A DNA stretch of 64,000 nucleotides from contig CM043942.1 in NCBI GenBank assembly GCA_014529385.2, positions 2,028,501 through 2,092,500 on the forward strand, read 5' to 3'. The position numbers and the translations under genes are program-made. The stretch is from Adiantum capillus-veneris. Lineage: Eukaryota > Streptophyta > Polypodiopsida > Polypodiales > Pteridaceae. Of this stretch, positions 31,480 to 43,645 are shown in pieces (position 1 is the first letter of the stretch; each line of letters opens with the position of its first letter). Below the pieces are notes generated by a model that searched no databases, was not told the DNA's origin, and worked only from the letters and a program-made list of their open reading frames with translations.

Positions 31480-34080
31480 ATGCAAGCCGCGGAGAAGGCC
31501 AAGAAGAAGCTAAACCAAAAAGAGAAACTACAAGAACTGCCTGTGTATCAATTGGACCCCGAGTCAGTCAAGTCGGCAAAAGCATCCTATCTTTCTAAAA
31601 AACAGCTGGAAGAACACCACACCATGGTCTTCACTGGCAGATTCAAGAGTGAAGAAGGCATCAGGTGGAGTTGCAACTCCTGCCTAAAGAGGTCTATGAT
31701 GTAGCTGCAAAGCCAGAAACCAAAGAGGCTAACCGCAGGTTGGGGCTCAGGCATTTCTACGAACAAGAGCCTTGCGGAGTGGACTTTCAGAAAGCTTATG
31801 AGATTTTGTCCACAATCAAAGAAGACGGAACCACCCAGATAGCAGAGACCCAAGGGAACAAGTTCGAGGTAGTAAACACAAAAAAAATAGTGGTAGAGGC
31901 ATTCAGACTACCCACTGAAGGAATGACCATGCGGGCAAGAGACAGGAAAACCGCGGGTACATTTACCAAGGAAACGGCCACAGCCACATTCGCTGATCTT
32001 ATCCACAAACAGGTGGAAGAGCCAGCCCGTCTGAACCATCAACACTTTCATTTTCTGGCAAAAAGGCCACCAAGGTACACGACACCAAATCACGCCATGG
32101 CCACCACCTTTACTCAGGTTCTTAAGTAAACAACAAGGCAGCCTGTGGACCACGTGTAGTATGTCTTGAAAACCTTGAAGGGCAGCAAGAAGGAGGGTAA
32201 AATAACATACTTGGGCACGCTAGAAGTGTTGACAAGAATAGCCTATCATGCCATCGGCATGGCTGATAACCTACCGCCTGCCCCTCATCAAAATACATGG
32301 ATATTGGTGGCACAACCCTCTCCAAGAGCTACAAGATCAGGTAAAAGATCTTTTAAATCAGGTGATGAATCAGATGACAGCTCACCAGAGCGGCACAGCA
32401 ACGTGAGCTCTGACAATAAATAAAAGAGAGCTCGGAGGGAAGAGATGAAGAGGAAAGCTGTGGCTGCCCACCAAGAGGAGCCATCTCAAAAACAAGCGCG
32501 TTTCGAAAGAGAAAAATAAGCTTACCAGTGCAGTAGGCAAGCACAAGGAAAGGACCCAGAAAAATGGGTACCCACATGCATCATACAAGAAAACAGGCAG
32601 ATGATCCAAAAGATTATTTATAAAGAATGTACCCAGAGGCCGAAGCCCTAAAGCTGAAAGAGGCAAAAGAAGCGGCAAAGAAAGCTGAGGAAATGACTAC
32701 TCAAGAGCAAAGCTAGGCATCTCCCTGACCCACCTCACCGCCGCCGGAACAACAAGACCATCCCATGCCTAGCCCACCACCACCACCACCAGGCCAAGGT
32801 ACTAATGAAGAAGCAGAGACTGAAAAAGAAAAAGATTCTGAATTCATCCAACAACAGAAGCTACACAAAAAGATGACCCACCGAAGAACATGAGGAAAAA
32901 GAAGTCGAGCCAAAACCTGAGCAGGCAACAGAAGAAACTCAAAAGCCGATGGAAGAAACTGATAAGGAAGTAGATACAGAAAAAGGGCCTACGACTACAC
33001 ATGATACAGAGCCCGAGCCAGAGAAGGCAAAAAGGTCGGGACCTGAAGAGACGGTAAGGGTTGAGACCACACCATCTACTTCCACTCAGCCAGAATCTGC
33101 CGAGGCATCAAAGCCTCAGGATGGCCAAGGAGAAGAACAACCATCTACCTCTACAGAACCACTAGTACCTACAACACAACAAGAAGCAACACATGAGGCT
33201 GCAGGCACATCCCAACTAGCAAGACAGGAGGAGTGGCAGTCCAATGATGAAGTTATTTTACAAGTAAACGAGTATGCAAGGCAGATGCAAGACATGACGG
33301 AGAAACTCCACTCAGCAGCCTTAAACCCAACACAAAGGCGAAGGAACTAGAAATGGTCATCGATGCTCTTCAAGGAGAGCTCAAAGACAGGATGATTATC
33401 ATCACTGATCTCCAAAGGCAAGTGCAAGAGCTAAAGATAGAAGTGGAACAACATTAAATATCCAGGGACAAACAACAAAAGGAAATGGAGGAGTTAGGTG
33501 ATCTCCTCACTAAATTATCTGATGCTTGCAAGGTAAAAGACGAGCAGTTGACAGAAGTCGGGAATGAACTTCTTACAACCTCTCTGTCAGCTCCGAAAGT
33601 TCAAGTGCAGCTAGATGTTGCCAATGATTCATTGCAATATTCCGAATAGATAATCAATGATCAGGCCATTTTCTTGCGGCAAATCAGAGAAAATCCAGCC
33701 GTGGCCTCGATCAAGGGAACTGATGAAGTATACAAGGCACTTGAAAAGAAAAACAGGGATTTAGAGCTGGAATTAAAGCTTGAACAGTCACAACACAGAG
33801 ATCTGGTATATTGATCCGGGTTCAAAGAGAGGAGGAGCTCCTAAAGGAGATACCAGAACTCAAACGGTTAAATCATCTCCTCAGAGATGGAAAGCCGGAC
33901 ACGCAGGAAGAGGCAGGCATTTCAGAGCCGCCCCAAATAGACATTCCCTTGGTCTCGTTTGCTGAATTTGAGACGCATTCCATGACAGAGCCGAGTGGTG
34001 ATGAAGACTTTCAGGTCCACATCACAGACGAAGATACAGTGCCAATGGTCCAGAAGATACCGTCGTTGCCCCTCCCGTAG
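31480..34080 (+). pseudogene. Long decayed ORF of unknown family, with acidic/Thr-rich and coiled-coil parts
   Basis: It starts MQAAEKAKKKLNQKEKLQEL. A frameshift near 31660 leads to LPKEVYDVAAKPETKEANRR and IVVEAFRLPTEGMTMRARD (31680-32130), and the frame continues with stops at about 32127 and 32157. An acidic, Thr/Ser/Pro-rich part (32949-33200) follows, then heptad-rich coiled coil (MVIDALQGELKDRMIIITDL at about 33353; KALEKKNRDLELELKLEQSQ near 33740), ending SLPLP before TAG at 34078. Total length is about 860 codons with at least four frameshifts or stops. No zinc knuckle, protease, RT or integrase is visible. It may be the product of a non-autonomous retrotransposon, as plant elements often carry such unclassified ORFs; this is inference. 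Confidence 0.55.
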
Positions 34081-36138
34081 CATCATAAGTAGGAATTTTA
34101 TAGTTTTAAATAAAAAACTAAGCATAGGCGAGGTATTGGGGCATCATTGCTAAGCATTTAGATGCATTTTGGGTCGAAAACGACTAGGTCAAAAACCCAC
34201 TGCTGTTAAAATTGTGATTTTGGAACTTGAACTAAAGTGGGATTTGAGGCCATAGGCACGTGTGATTAGGAATTATAAACTTGTCCTAGAAGTTTCATTC
34301 CGTTTGGATGTCATTTGATGCTGTAACGGATGTGATTTGCTTGCTGATGAGCGATTGGCTTTTGGTGATTTCAGTCACTTGAGTGTAGCTTGAGTTAGAT
34401 GCGAGTTGTTAGTTGTTTTCCAACAGATTGACAACCTCTTGTAGCCTCTATGCACTAGTCGAGTCAGCTTCGTCCCATGGTGTGACAAATTAATCGTGGT
34501 TCTCGCCAATACTGCAATAAGATAGGATGGTGAGGTTAGACATGCGTCCCACATTCCACACTGCAAAATCACACCAACCTTCCCTCTCTCTCACTTTGCA
34601 CACTAGGATCTCGGTTTGGGGTTGAAGGGAGCGAGGAACCACACACTGTTGGGGTAGTGATGAGCTTTTCATTCAAAGAAAACAGTTACAAGACCTCCAT
34701 GTACTGTGCAAAGCAAAACTCCTTGCTCTTCTCCTTCACCACGTTCAAAAAACTCCCAATCGTCCAAAAACTTCTACAATTTTGAAAAAACTCCTCTTAT
34801 ATGGAGTCACACTTTCAAGAAAGAAAATGGGTTTTGTTTATGGCTCGTGCAACTCAAGGGAGCTTCTCTTAGAAATTTCCATACATTTCACCCATTGGGT
34901 GCCCTATGTTTAACATGCATTGCATGGTAGTGACATCACGCCAGTTTCTATTTCAACCGTAAGGGAAACACCTCTTTGCTCATTCTTGGCCCAAGCCATC
35001 ACACGAGCAACCCCTAGGGGCAACGACGGTGCCATCGGTGCTCTCCAAGGTGGTCCTCAAAAACGTTTTTCCCCTCGTGATCTCGTGAATCAACCCCCAT
35101 AGGGTGCCACATTAGCAACCCTACACTCAACCACTGTCCATTGTCAACGGCCAAAATTGGCCCATGGCCGTCCTGCACTAGCATAAAACTCCATCCACCG
35201 CTGCCACAAGTAGCATTGTAAACGTTGCGTGTAGCACCCAACGTGGCAAGGGCCATAGCTCCACGAGCTCCAAGCTCCCACTCCAATTGATGCTTTCAAA
35301 TGGGCCATTGTTTAGGACTTATACCCTTTGCTTCTAGTGAAATATTTCATATGTGGGATTATCTAGATTGCCATGTGGCACTCGTAGCCTGCCTCACCCC
35401 TCGAGGGCCTCCCAACTCCAAAAACCTTTTAAAAAAACAACTCAAAAGCACTCTTTCAACCTGATTTGAGCCTCTACCCTTTGATGCTCCAAGCTCCAGC
35501 TCTTGAGCCGCAAAGTACCACTTGTAGACCCAATTCTTAGTTGTAGTCCATACAAATCTCAACGCATATTGATTCTCTCAGGCCCTCCAATCAATTGGCC
35601 CAAAACGGCAAAAAAAATATCAGATTCTTCACTGTCGCGATGATCGTCAAACTTCAACTACCTCTAATGTTGCAACCATAAGCCCTATGGTTGAGACATT
35701 GATTCCTACTAACTCTATAGTGCACCACGTTCCAAAACCTGGTCGAGGCCAAAAAATACCAGGTGGCACATCTATTAATGCACTCAACTGGGCACACAAT
35801 TTGCCACCGAAAACCTTTCAACTGACCATATCTTGCAGACTTGGGATTGATTCGGAATCCAGAATGATCGGCACGCTCCATAACTTGAGCTTTGCATGTT
35901 TACCTACTAAAATCTGCTCTAGCCACTTATCTTCATCTGTCCTATCCTTTGGGAATCTGCAATATACTCCATTTTTTGACACCCATAATTTGCAAACCGT
36001 AGCTATGTTTGAGGAGCGCACTTCAAATCCTACATTCCAGAGCATTAATCTTGCAAGAGATCCTCACTACCTTGCCATCGGCTATCACCCGTCCTAGGCC
36101 ATTTTTTGGTCATGTTTGGCACACATCAAAAGCAAGCA
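34081..36138. other. Non-coding stretch; 35640-36100 is a diverged minus-strand relative of the 44-52 kb LTR
   Basis: No gene is supported. A purine/G-rich run GGCGAGGTATTGGGGCA (34127-34143) after the ORF could mark the start of an LTR. On the minus strand, 35885-35690 shows TTATGGAGCGTGCCGATCA, GATTCCGAATC, AAGATATGGTC, GTGCCACCTGG and CGACCAGGTTTTGGAA. Their order and spacing resemble the conserved block of the LTR family at 13.0, 46.2 and 51.3 kb. The plus-strand ORF at 35687-36097 overlies this and is probably spurious. Confidence 0.4.
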
Positions 36139-37387
36139 TGTTGTAAAAATGAACTCAATTAGTCTTGTCTTAAGCCTTGTGGCTACTCATGATTTAAATC
36201 TCCACCAAATGGATGTAAATACGGCATTCCCTCACTGTGACTTAGAGGAGGAAATCTACATGCTCCAACCAAAGGGGTATGAAGTAAAAGGTAAGGAGAA
36301 AATGGTTTGCAAATTAAAGAAAAGCTTGTACGGATTAAACCAATCATCAAGACAATGGTACTTGAAGTTCGATCGATGGATGTTAGATCATGGATTTAGA
36401 AGATACAACTCAGATCATTGCGTCTACACGAAGAATTTGGGAGATGGAAAGTTCATCATCCTAATGTTGTATGTTGATGACATGCTGATTGCAAGTGCTA
36501 ACATGCAAGACATCAAAGACCTAAAAGAGGAGCTGTCTAAATCTTTTTGAATGAAAGATTTAGGTGCTGCAAAGAGGATACTTGGTATGAAAATATCAAG
36601 GGACAGGATGAAGAAGACAATAAAGCTATCTCAAGAGGATTACATAAAAAAGGTACTAGAAAGGTTTGCAATGAAAAATGCAAAACCAGTTTCTACACCT
36701 TTGGCTAGTCACTTTAAATTAACAAAGGATATGTGTCCAAAGACACAAGAGGAGATAGCATGTATGTCTAAAGTTCCATATGCTGCAGCAGTAGGTTCTC
36801 TAAAGAACACTGACAAGCTGTGAAGTGGATACTTAGGTATCTAAAAGGAGCAACAACAAATGCTTTGTATTTTGGAGGAACTGATATTTTTCTAGAAGGG
36901 TATGCTGATGCAGATATGGCAGGTGACAAAAATACTCGAAGGAGCACTACTGGCTATGTCTTCATGGTTGGAGGCAAAACAGTAAGCTGGATTTCAAAGC
37001 TCCAGAGTATGTAGCAATGACGGAGGCAAGCAAAGAAATTATGTGGCTTCACAGATTCTTAGAAGATCTTGGATTCAAACAAGACAATTGTGTCTTGTAT
37101 AGTGATAGCCAAAGCGTTATCCATCTTGCAAAGAACTCAGCCTTTCATTCAAGGAAAAAACACATTGAGGTGAAATATCACTTCATACGCACTCTTTTGG
37201 AAGAGGGACAACTAAAGCAAGGAAAAGGTGCATACAAGTGAAAATCGTGCAGACATGTTTACAAAGGTGGTCAAAAAGGAGAAGTTGAGCTTTTGCTCAT
37301 CTTCAATCAGCATTCAAGGATAAGAAGCCAGGATGGAAAGTAGTCACTCACAGGTTTGTTTTGGAGATCAGTCTCCAAGTGGGAGAT
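36139..37387 (+). pseudogene. Copia RT-RNase H, truncated upstream copy
   Basis: It begins abruptly at KMNSISLVLSLVATHDLNLH inside RT and matches 40840-42195 closely. It retains LYVDDMLIAS (the catalytic YVDD box), then TGA at 36548-36550, then KDLGAAKRILGMKISRD. Two deletions relative to the downstream copy remove about 79 bp (after 36801, the RPDIAHAVGVVSRF block) and 34 bp (near 37005, flanked by GCAG). The RNase H end is present ([30 protein letters not shown]). It runs into the purine tract AAGTGGGAGA and LTR A. It shares the TGA and the terminal one-base frameshift (GAYK then TGA near 37239) with the downstream copy. Confidence 0.9.
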
Positions 37388-38165
37388 TCTTAAGCATAGA
37401 GCCTGATTATCCTTTGTAATTTTCTGTGGTAAAAGCGCACATTTGTAAGGCCCCCATTATGAGGAGAGGCCATCGTGCGTGAAGGAAACTCACTCGACGG
37501 AAACCAAAATTTTCACGGCCAAAAATCAAGGGCAACTTTAATGGCCAGAGGGGGCGGAAGCCCCCGATACTTTTTTTCCCTTCGCCGGAATATTCGTTTT
37601 CGCCGGAATATTATGGCCGAACGACGGCCAGAAAATGGTTGGAAAACGATCGATCGGTTGGCTGGTTGGCTGGTGGCTGGTAGTCAATGGCCGGTGGCCG
37701 GTGGCCGGTGGCCGAATTCCAAAGCGGACTTGTCTTCTCAAGGGCGGCCACACATGGGCGGATTGGAGGGTCCGATTTGGACTTATCTACACAACGGCGG
37801 CTACACATGGTTGTCTCTCATGAGAGAGGGCAGCCCTTTTGGCCTATAAAAGGAGGCCATTCCTACACACATTTCAGAGTGTGAAGTAGATTCAACAAGG
37901 TGAGTGTGAGGTGGTGAGAGTGAAGCAAGGCGGGAGCTCTATTAAGGGTTTAATCATATGTAAACACTTCTTCTTTTGAAGTACTAAAGCCATTGAGTGG
38001 CTTCTTTCCCATGGACGTAGCCCACATTGGGTGAGCCACGTATATCGTGTGTACTCTCTCTCTCTCTCTCTCTCTCTACTCTATAATCTCATGTGTGTGA
38101 AATATATCTCTCTCCATTAAGTAATCTACTCAAATATCTATTTAGCTATGTCATATTTCCTAACA
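37388..38165 (+). mobile_element. Copia LTR A (between the two internal regions)
   Basis: It starts TCTTAAGCATAGAG (canonical TG changed to TC) after the purine tract and ends TTTCCTAACA at 38165. It is followed two bases later by the primer site TGGTATCAGAGCAAGG (38168). A TATA box TATAAAAG lies at 37845-37852. An 18-bp duplication CGCCGGAATATTCGTTTT (37583, 37601) is absent from LTR B. A (CT)n tract is at 38052-38077. GC-rich GGCCGGTGGCC repeats lie at 37690-37715. Confidence 0.92.
37845..37852 (+). promoter_or_regulatory. TATA box of copia LTR A
   Basis: TATAAAAG in the context GGCC-TATAAAAGGAGGCC, conserved in LTR B. It is flanked by GGCCT/AGGAGGCC, which can pair. Confidence 0.65.
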
Positions 38166-38167
38166 AC

Positions 38168-38183
38168 TGGTATCAGAGCAAGG
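38168..38183 (+). promoter_or_regulatory. Primer binding site after copia LTR A
   Basis: TGGTATCAGAGCAAGG, the exact plant copia initiator-Met-type site, two bases after the LTR. It shows that LTR A acted as a 5' LTR for the region to its right. Confidence 0.93.
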
Positions 38184-38229
38184 TTTGCTTGTAGCTAAAG
38201 TATCTCAAGGAAAGGATTCCTTGAATTGA

Positions 38230-39442
38230 GTGGGAGTTATGGCGGAGGAAGGGAAGATCAAGATTGAAAGGTTCAACGGCAAAAACTACCAACATTGGAA
38301 GATGCAGATTGAAGACTATCTCTACCAAAAGGACCTCTATTTGCCACTAGGCGGTCTTGCGAAGAAGCCCGCAACAATGGCATATGAAGCATGGATTGTC
38401 CTTGATCGAAAGGCACTAGGAAAAATCCGGTTAAGCTTGGCATCAACGGTGGCCTTCAATGTTTCGGAGATGAAGACCACGAAGGACTTGATGAAGTTAC
38501 TTGACAAATTCTACGAGAAACCATCAGCATCCAATAAGGTATTTCTTATGAAGTGCTTGTTCAATCTAAAGATGGTAGAGAATGGTTCAGTTGTAGAACA
38601 CCTAAATGACTTTAACACAAACATAAGTCAGCTTCAATCGGTGAAAATCAATTTTGATTGACGAAGTGCAAGCTCTCCTTATACTATCATCTCTACCGTA
38701 TAGTTGGGACAGCCTTGTGATGGCTATAAGTAATTCTATTTTTGTCACAAATACTCCTAAGTTTGATGATATTGTGCGTGTTCTCCTAAGCGAGGAAATA
38801 CGAAGGAGAAGCACAGGAGAATCATCAAGTGGTGCACTATCAGTGGAAACAAGAGGAAGGCCTAAGGAGAGGTTCAAAAACCAAAAGGGTCATGATCTCT
38901 CAAGACGGAGCAAGTCACGCACAAACTCAGTTCTTGAATTTTGGAACTACGGCAAGAAGGGCCACATCAAGAAGGATTGCTGGTCCAAGAAGAAGAATGA
39001 GACTGAGTCGCAAGACAACAAGCCAACATCGGAGGCCAATGTGGCAGGTAAAGTAGAGAAAGATTCTCTAATTCTCTCATTAGACAATGTGTCTAATTCC
39101 TGGATAGTAGATTTCGGGGCTTCATTCCATGCGACACCACACAAGCAACATTTCCAAGATTACACCAAAGGTAATTTTGGGTATGTATACTTGGGAGATG
39201 ATGAAGCTTGTGAGATTGTCAGCAAAGGTACAGTTTCTATCAAAATTGTTAATGGAAATGAATGGAAGCTTAAAGATGTTAGGCATGTTCCTTCTCTTTG
39301 GAAAAATTTGATCTCTACAGGACAATTGGACGATGAAGGTCACAACATTGCATTCGGAAACAAACGGTTGAAGATCTCAAAGGGATGTTTGGTGGTTGCC
39401 AAGGGAGAAAAGGTTGGTACCACTTTACTTGTGTACTATTAG
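38230..39442 (+). pseudogene. gag: Copia gag and protease
   Basis: The start MGVMAEEGKIKIERFNGKNY lies 60 bp after the primer site and is the usual copia gag opening. UBN2-type gag follows to VKINFD. A frameshift near 38655 is needed to continue into IDEVQALLILSSLPYSWDSL. The zinc knuckle reads FWNYGKKGHIKKDCW, with both leading Cys of CWNCGKKGH lost. The protease active site SWIVDFGASFHATP has Phe for Ser in DSGA. The pre-integrase region (LKDVRHVPSLWKNLISTGQL) follows, and a frameshift at about 39440 ends this frame. Several lesions make it non-functional. Confidence 0.92.
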
Positions 39443-40838
39443 CACGCAATCTTCAGCTTGTGCAGCAACTACAGAAGTTGACAGTGTGGTGTGGCGCTAC
39501 CGGCTTGAGCATATGAGTGCCAAAGGAATGCAAACAAAGAAGCTTCTACCAGGTTTGAAAGAAGTGGACTTAGAGTTCTGTGAAGATTGTGTTTATGGAA
39601 AAAAAAAGAGGGTAAAATTTCAAAAATCAGGAAATGAAAGAAAAAATAAAAAACTTGAGTTGGTTCATTCTGATGTTTGGGTTCCTGTAAGTACACCATC
39701 ACTTGGTGGCTCATTGTACTATGTAACATTCATAGACAATGCGACTAGAAAAACATGGTTTTATGTCATGAAGAATAAGTCCGATGTATTTTCCATATTT
39801 CAAAGGTGGAAAGCCTTTGTGGAGAATGAAATAGGTACCAAGGTTAAATGCCTCAAATCCAACAATGGAGGCGAATATTGCAGCCAAGCTTTTGAAAGCT
39901 TTTGTGCTAGCAATTGCATTCGGAGGCAAAGGACAACCCCAAGTACACCTGAACAAAATGGGATTTTGGAAAGGATGAACAGGACAATCATGGAGCGAGC
40001 ATGAAGCATGCGGCTACATGCAGGCCTATCGCTTGAGATTTGGGTGGAAGCTGTAAGTACGTCTGTGTACTTAATCAACCGGTCATCCTCAACAACATTT
40101 GATGGAGGAGTTCCAGAAGAGGCATGGACAGGTAAATTGGTGAATTATGCGCATGGACAGGTAAATTGGTGAATTATGTATTTCTTAAAGTGTTTGGGTG
40201 TGAGGTTTTCATGCACACAGATAGAAAGAATCCTAAGATCAAAGCTAGATGCAAAGTCCAAAAAGTGTTTCTTCATTGGCTATGGAAAAGGTGACTTTGG
40301 GTATCGCCTATGGAATCCTGAAGATGGTAAAATCTTAAGGAGTAGCGATGTAATTTTTAACGAACAAAATATGTACAAAGATTACTTGGAAAGAAAACAA
40401 ACAAAAGAAACAGGTGATGAGTACATGGAGCTTGAGGACGGTGAAGACTCAAGGACTGCAAACGGTGACAATGTGCAACAACGTCAACCAAATGAGGAGC
40501 CTCAACCTATTCCCCAAAGATCTACAAGAGCAAGTAGACCTCCAGAAAACCATCTCTTGATCTCAGATTCTGGAGAGCCGGAATCATACGAAGAATCTAT
40601 GCAACACGAATCCAAAGAAGAATGGATGAAAATCATGCAAGTGGAGATGGACTCACTACATCACAACCAAACATGGGAGTTGGTTGATCTGCCTAAAGGT
40701 AAGCGGGCACTTCAATACAAATGGGTGTACATGCTCAAGGAAGAAGATGGTGGGAAGAAAAGGTAAATGTTCAGGCTTGTGGTAAAAGGGTTTTCTCAAA
40801 AGAAAGGTATTGACTTCAATGACATATTTTCTCCTGTT
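39396..40838 (+). pseudogene. pol: Copia integrase and start of RT
   Basis: The GAG-pre-integrase segment (VVWRYRLEHMSAKGM) is followed by the core: LVHSDVWVPVSTPSLGGSLY (first Asp present), KCLKSNNGGEYCS (second catalytic Asp changed to Asn) and PEQNGILERMNRTI (Glu present). A TGA follows ERA near 40002. A 29-bp direct duplication (40122 and 40151, GCATGGACAGGTAAATTGG) shifts the frame. The remainder (KKCFFIGYGKGDFGYRLWNP, RSSDVIFNEQNMYK) leads to the RT start EWMKIMQVEMDSLHHNQTWE. A one-base loss in an A run at about 40842 (AAAA here, AAAAA at 36139) breaks RT. Confidence 0.92.
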
Positions 40839-42195
40839 GTAAAATGAACTCAATTAGTCTTGTCTTAAGCCTCGTGGCTACTCATGATTTAAATCTCGAG
40901 TAAATGGATGAAAATACGGCATTCCCTCACGGTGACTTAGAGGAGGAAATCTACATGCTTCAACCAAAGGGGTATGAAGTAAAAGGTAAGGAGAAAATGG
41001 TTTGCAGATTAAAGAAAATCTTGTATGGATTAAACCAATCATCAAGAGAATGGTACTTGAAGTTCAATCGATGGATGTTAAATCATGGATTCCGAAGATG
41101 CAACTCAGATCATTGTGTCTACACAAAGAATTTGGGAGATGGGAAGTTCATCATCCTAATGTTGTATGTTGATGACATGCTGATTGCAAGTGCTAACATG
41201 TAGGACATCAAAGACCTAAAAGAGGAGCTGTCTAAATCTTTTTGAATGAAAGATTTAGGTGCTGCAAAGAGGATACTTGGTATGAAAATATCAAGGGATA
41301 GGACAAAGAAGACAATAGAGCTATCTCAAGAGGATTACATCAAAAAGGTACTAGAAAGGTTTGCAATGCAAAATGCAAAACCAGCTTCTATACCTTTGGC
41401 TGGTCACTTTAAATTAACAAAGGATATGTGTCCAAAGACACAAGAGGAGATAGCCTATATGTCTAAAGTTCCATATACTGCATCTGTAGGTTCTCTAATG
41501 TATGCTATGGTCTGGACAAGGCCAGATATTGCACATGCTGTGGGAGTTGTGAGTAGGTTCATGGACAACCTAGGTAAAGAACACTGGCAAGCTGTGAAGT
41601 GGATACTAAGGTACCTAAAATGAACAACAACAAATGCTTTGTATTTTGGAGGAACTCATATTTTTCTAGAAGGGTATGCTGATGTAGACATGGCAGGTGA
41701 CAAAGATAGTCGAAGGAGCACTACTGGCTATGTCTTCACAGTTGGAGGCACCACAATAAGCTGGGCTTCAAAGCTGCAGAAAAAAGTGGTCTCACTTTCT
41801 GCCATGGAAGCAGAGTATGTAGCAATGACGGAGGCAAGCAAAGAAATTATGTGGCTTCGCAGATTCTTAGAAGATCTTGGATTCAAACAAGACAATTGTG
41901 TCTTGTATAGTGATAGCCAAAGCGTTATCCATCTTGCAAAGAACTCAGCCTTTCATTCAAGGAAAAAACACATTGAGGTGAAATATCACTTCATACGTAC
42001 TCTTTTGGAAGAGGGACAACTAAAGCAAGGAAAAGGTGCATACAAGTGAAAATCGTGCAGACATGTTTACAAAGGTGGTCAAAAAGGAGAAGTTGAGCTT
42101 TTGCTCATCTTCAATCGGCATTCAAGGATGAGAAGCCAGGATGGAAAGTAGTCACTCACAGGTTTGTTTTGGAGATCAGTCTCCAAGTGGGAGAT
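40839..42195 (+). pseudogene. pol: Copia RT and RNase H, downstream copy
   Basis: It contains [119 protein letters not shown] and [15 protein letters not shown]. Stops lie at about 41201 (TAG), 41243-41245 (TGA) and near 41621 (TGA). After GAYK the true C-terminus ([19 protein letters not shown]) is one frame away. A purine tract AAGTGGGAGA precedes LTR B. The TGA at 41243 and the terminal frameshift are shared with the copy at 36.1-37.4 kb. Confidence 0.92.
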
Positions 42196-42812
42196 TCTTA
42201 AGCATAGAGCCTGATTTATCCTTTGTAATTTTCTGTGGTAAAAGCGCACATTTGTAAGGCCCCCATTATGAGGAGAGGCCATCGTGCGTGAAGGAAACTC
42301 ACTCGACGGAAACCAAAATTTTCACGGCCAAAAATCAAGGGCAACTTTAATGGCCAGAGGGGGCGGAAGCCCCCGATACTTTTTTTCCCTTCGCCGGAAT
42401 ATTATGGCCAGACGACGGCCGAAAAGTGGTCGGAAAATGACCGGTCGGTTGGCCAGTTGGTCGGTGGCCGAATTCCATGGCGGACTTGTCTTCTCAAGGG
42501 CGGCCACACATGAGCAGATTGGAGGGTCCGATTTGGACTTATCTACACAAGGACGGCTACACATGGTTGCCTCTCATGAGAGAGGGCGGCCCTTTTGGCC
42601 TATAAAAGGAGGCCATTTCTACACACATTTCAGAGTGTGAAGTAGATGCAACAAGGTGAGTGTGAGGTGGTGAGAGTGAAGCAAGGCAGGAGCTCTATTA
42701 AGGGTTTAATCCTTTGTAAACTACTTCTTCTTTTGAAGTACTAAAGCCATTGAGTGGTTGCTTTCCCGTGTGGACGTAGCCCACATTGGGTGAACCACGT
42801 ATATCGTGTGTA

Positions 42813-42867
<55 letters not shown>

Positions 42868-42952
42868 CTATAATCTCGTGTGTGTGAAGTCTATCTTTCT
42901 CCATTACGTAATCTACTCAAATATCTATTTAGCTACGTAATATTTCCTAACA
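42196..42952 (+). mobile_element. Copia LTR B
   Basis: It starts TCTTAAGCATAGAG and ends TTTCCTAACA, with high identity to LTR A apart from small indels, notably absence of the 18-bp duplication and of part of the GGCCGGTGGCC repeats, and a longer (CT)n tract (42811-42862). The TATA box TATAAAAG is at 42601-42608. The first two bases TC in place of TG are shared by both LTRs. It is followed directly by an unrelated copia integrase sequence. Confidence 0.92.
42601..42608 (+). promoter_or_regulatory. TATA box of copia LTR B
   Basis: The same TATAAAAG and GGCC flanks as in LTR A, at the corresponding position. Confidence 0.65.
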
Positions 42953-43645
42953 GTATCAAGGTGGCCTATTGCACCTTGCACCCCTAATCAAAATGGAGTT
43001 GTAGAAAGAATGAATTGTATGATTCAGGAGAGAGTCGTAGTAGCCATGTTTTCTATGGGAAATCACACTCAAGGCTGTTGGGGAGAGGTAGTACTCAATG
43101 CTCATAGAAATATATATCACCAATCGATCACCTACTACACCATTGAATTAACACATCTCTAAAGGAGCTGTGGTCCAAAAAGAAACCACATTATGATCGT
43201 TTGTCTTTGGGTGTGAGGCGTATGCCCATGTGCCCAAAGAGCTTTAGAAAAATCTAGACCCAAAGTCACACAAGTGTATTTTTCTTGGTTACGATATAGA
43301 TGGAGAGATGGGATATTGTCTCTAGAATCGAGAATCTTGCAAAGTAATTTGTAGTAATTCACATGTTATCTTCAGCAAATCAAAGATGCACAAGAAATCT
43401 ACCAAAGAGGTTGGGTATAGAAAAATCACATTCAAGGTATTTCCACTAGCAATGCTTCAATTGACAAGGCAGAGCAGTAGCCAAGCTTTAAGATGATCTA
43501 CTAGATCCTCACATCCACATTAGCAATTTCAGCGAGGGTTAGACTATGCCATGCTCGCTGACTGTGGTGAGCAATCTTGTTACAAAGAAGCCATGCAAAT
43601 GGACGACAAGGTCAAGTGGGAGCAAGCCATGCAATCTAAGTACAA
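42953..43645 (+). pseudogene. Fragment of a second, different copia: integrase C-terminal part
   Basis: It starts RWPIAPCTPNQNGVVERMN in the integrase core, then IQERVVVAMF. In shifting frames follow VFGCEAYAHVPKEL, LDPKSHKCIFLGYDIDGEMG and HVIFSKSKMHKKSTKEVGYR, then YKEAMQMDDKVKWEQAMQSK (start of RT) near 43600. It is full of stops. It abuts LTR B, so the tandem copia inserted into or recombined with it. Its 5' half was not found left of 36139. Confidence 0.85.

Noticed and set aside
35687-36097. 136-codon plus-strand ORF near the copia
   Set aside because: No motif, and the opposite strand resembles a known LTR module, so the frame is likely chance.
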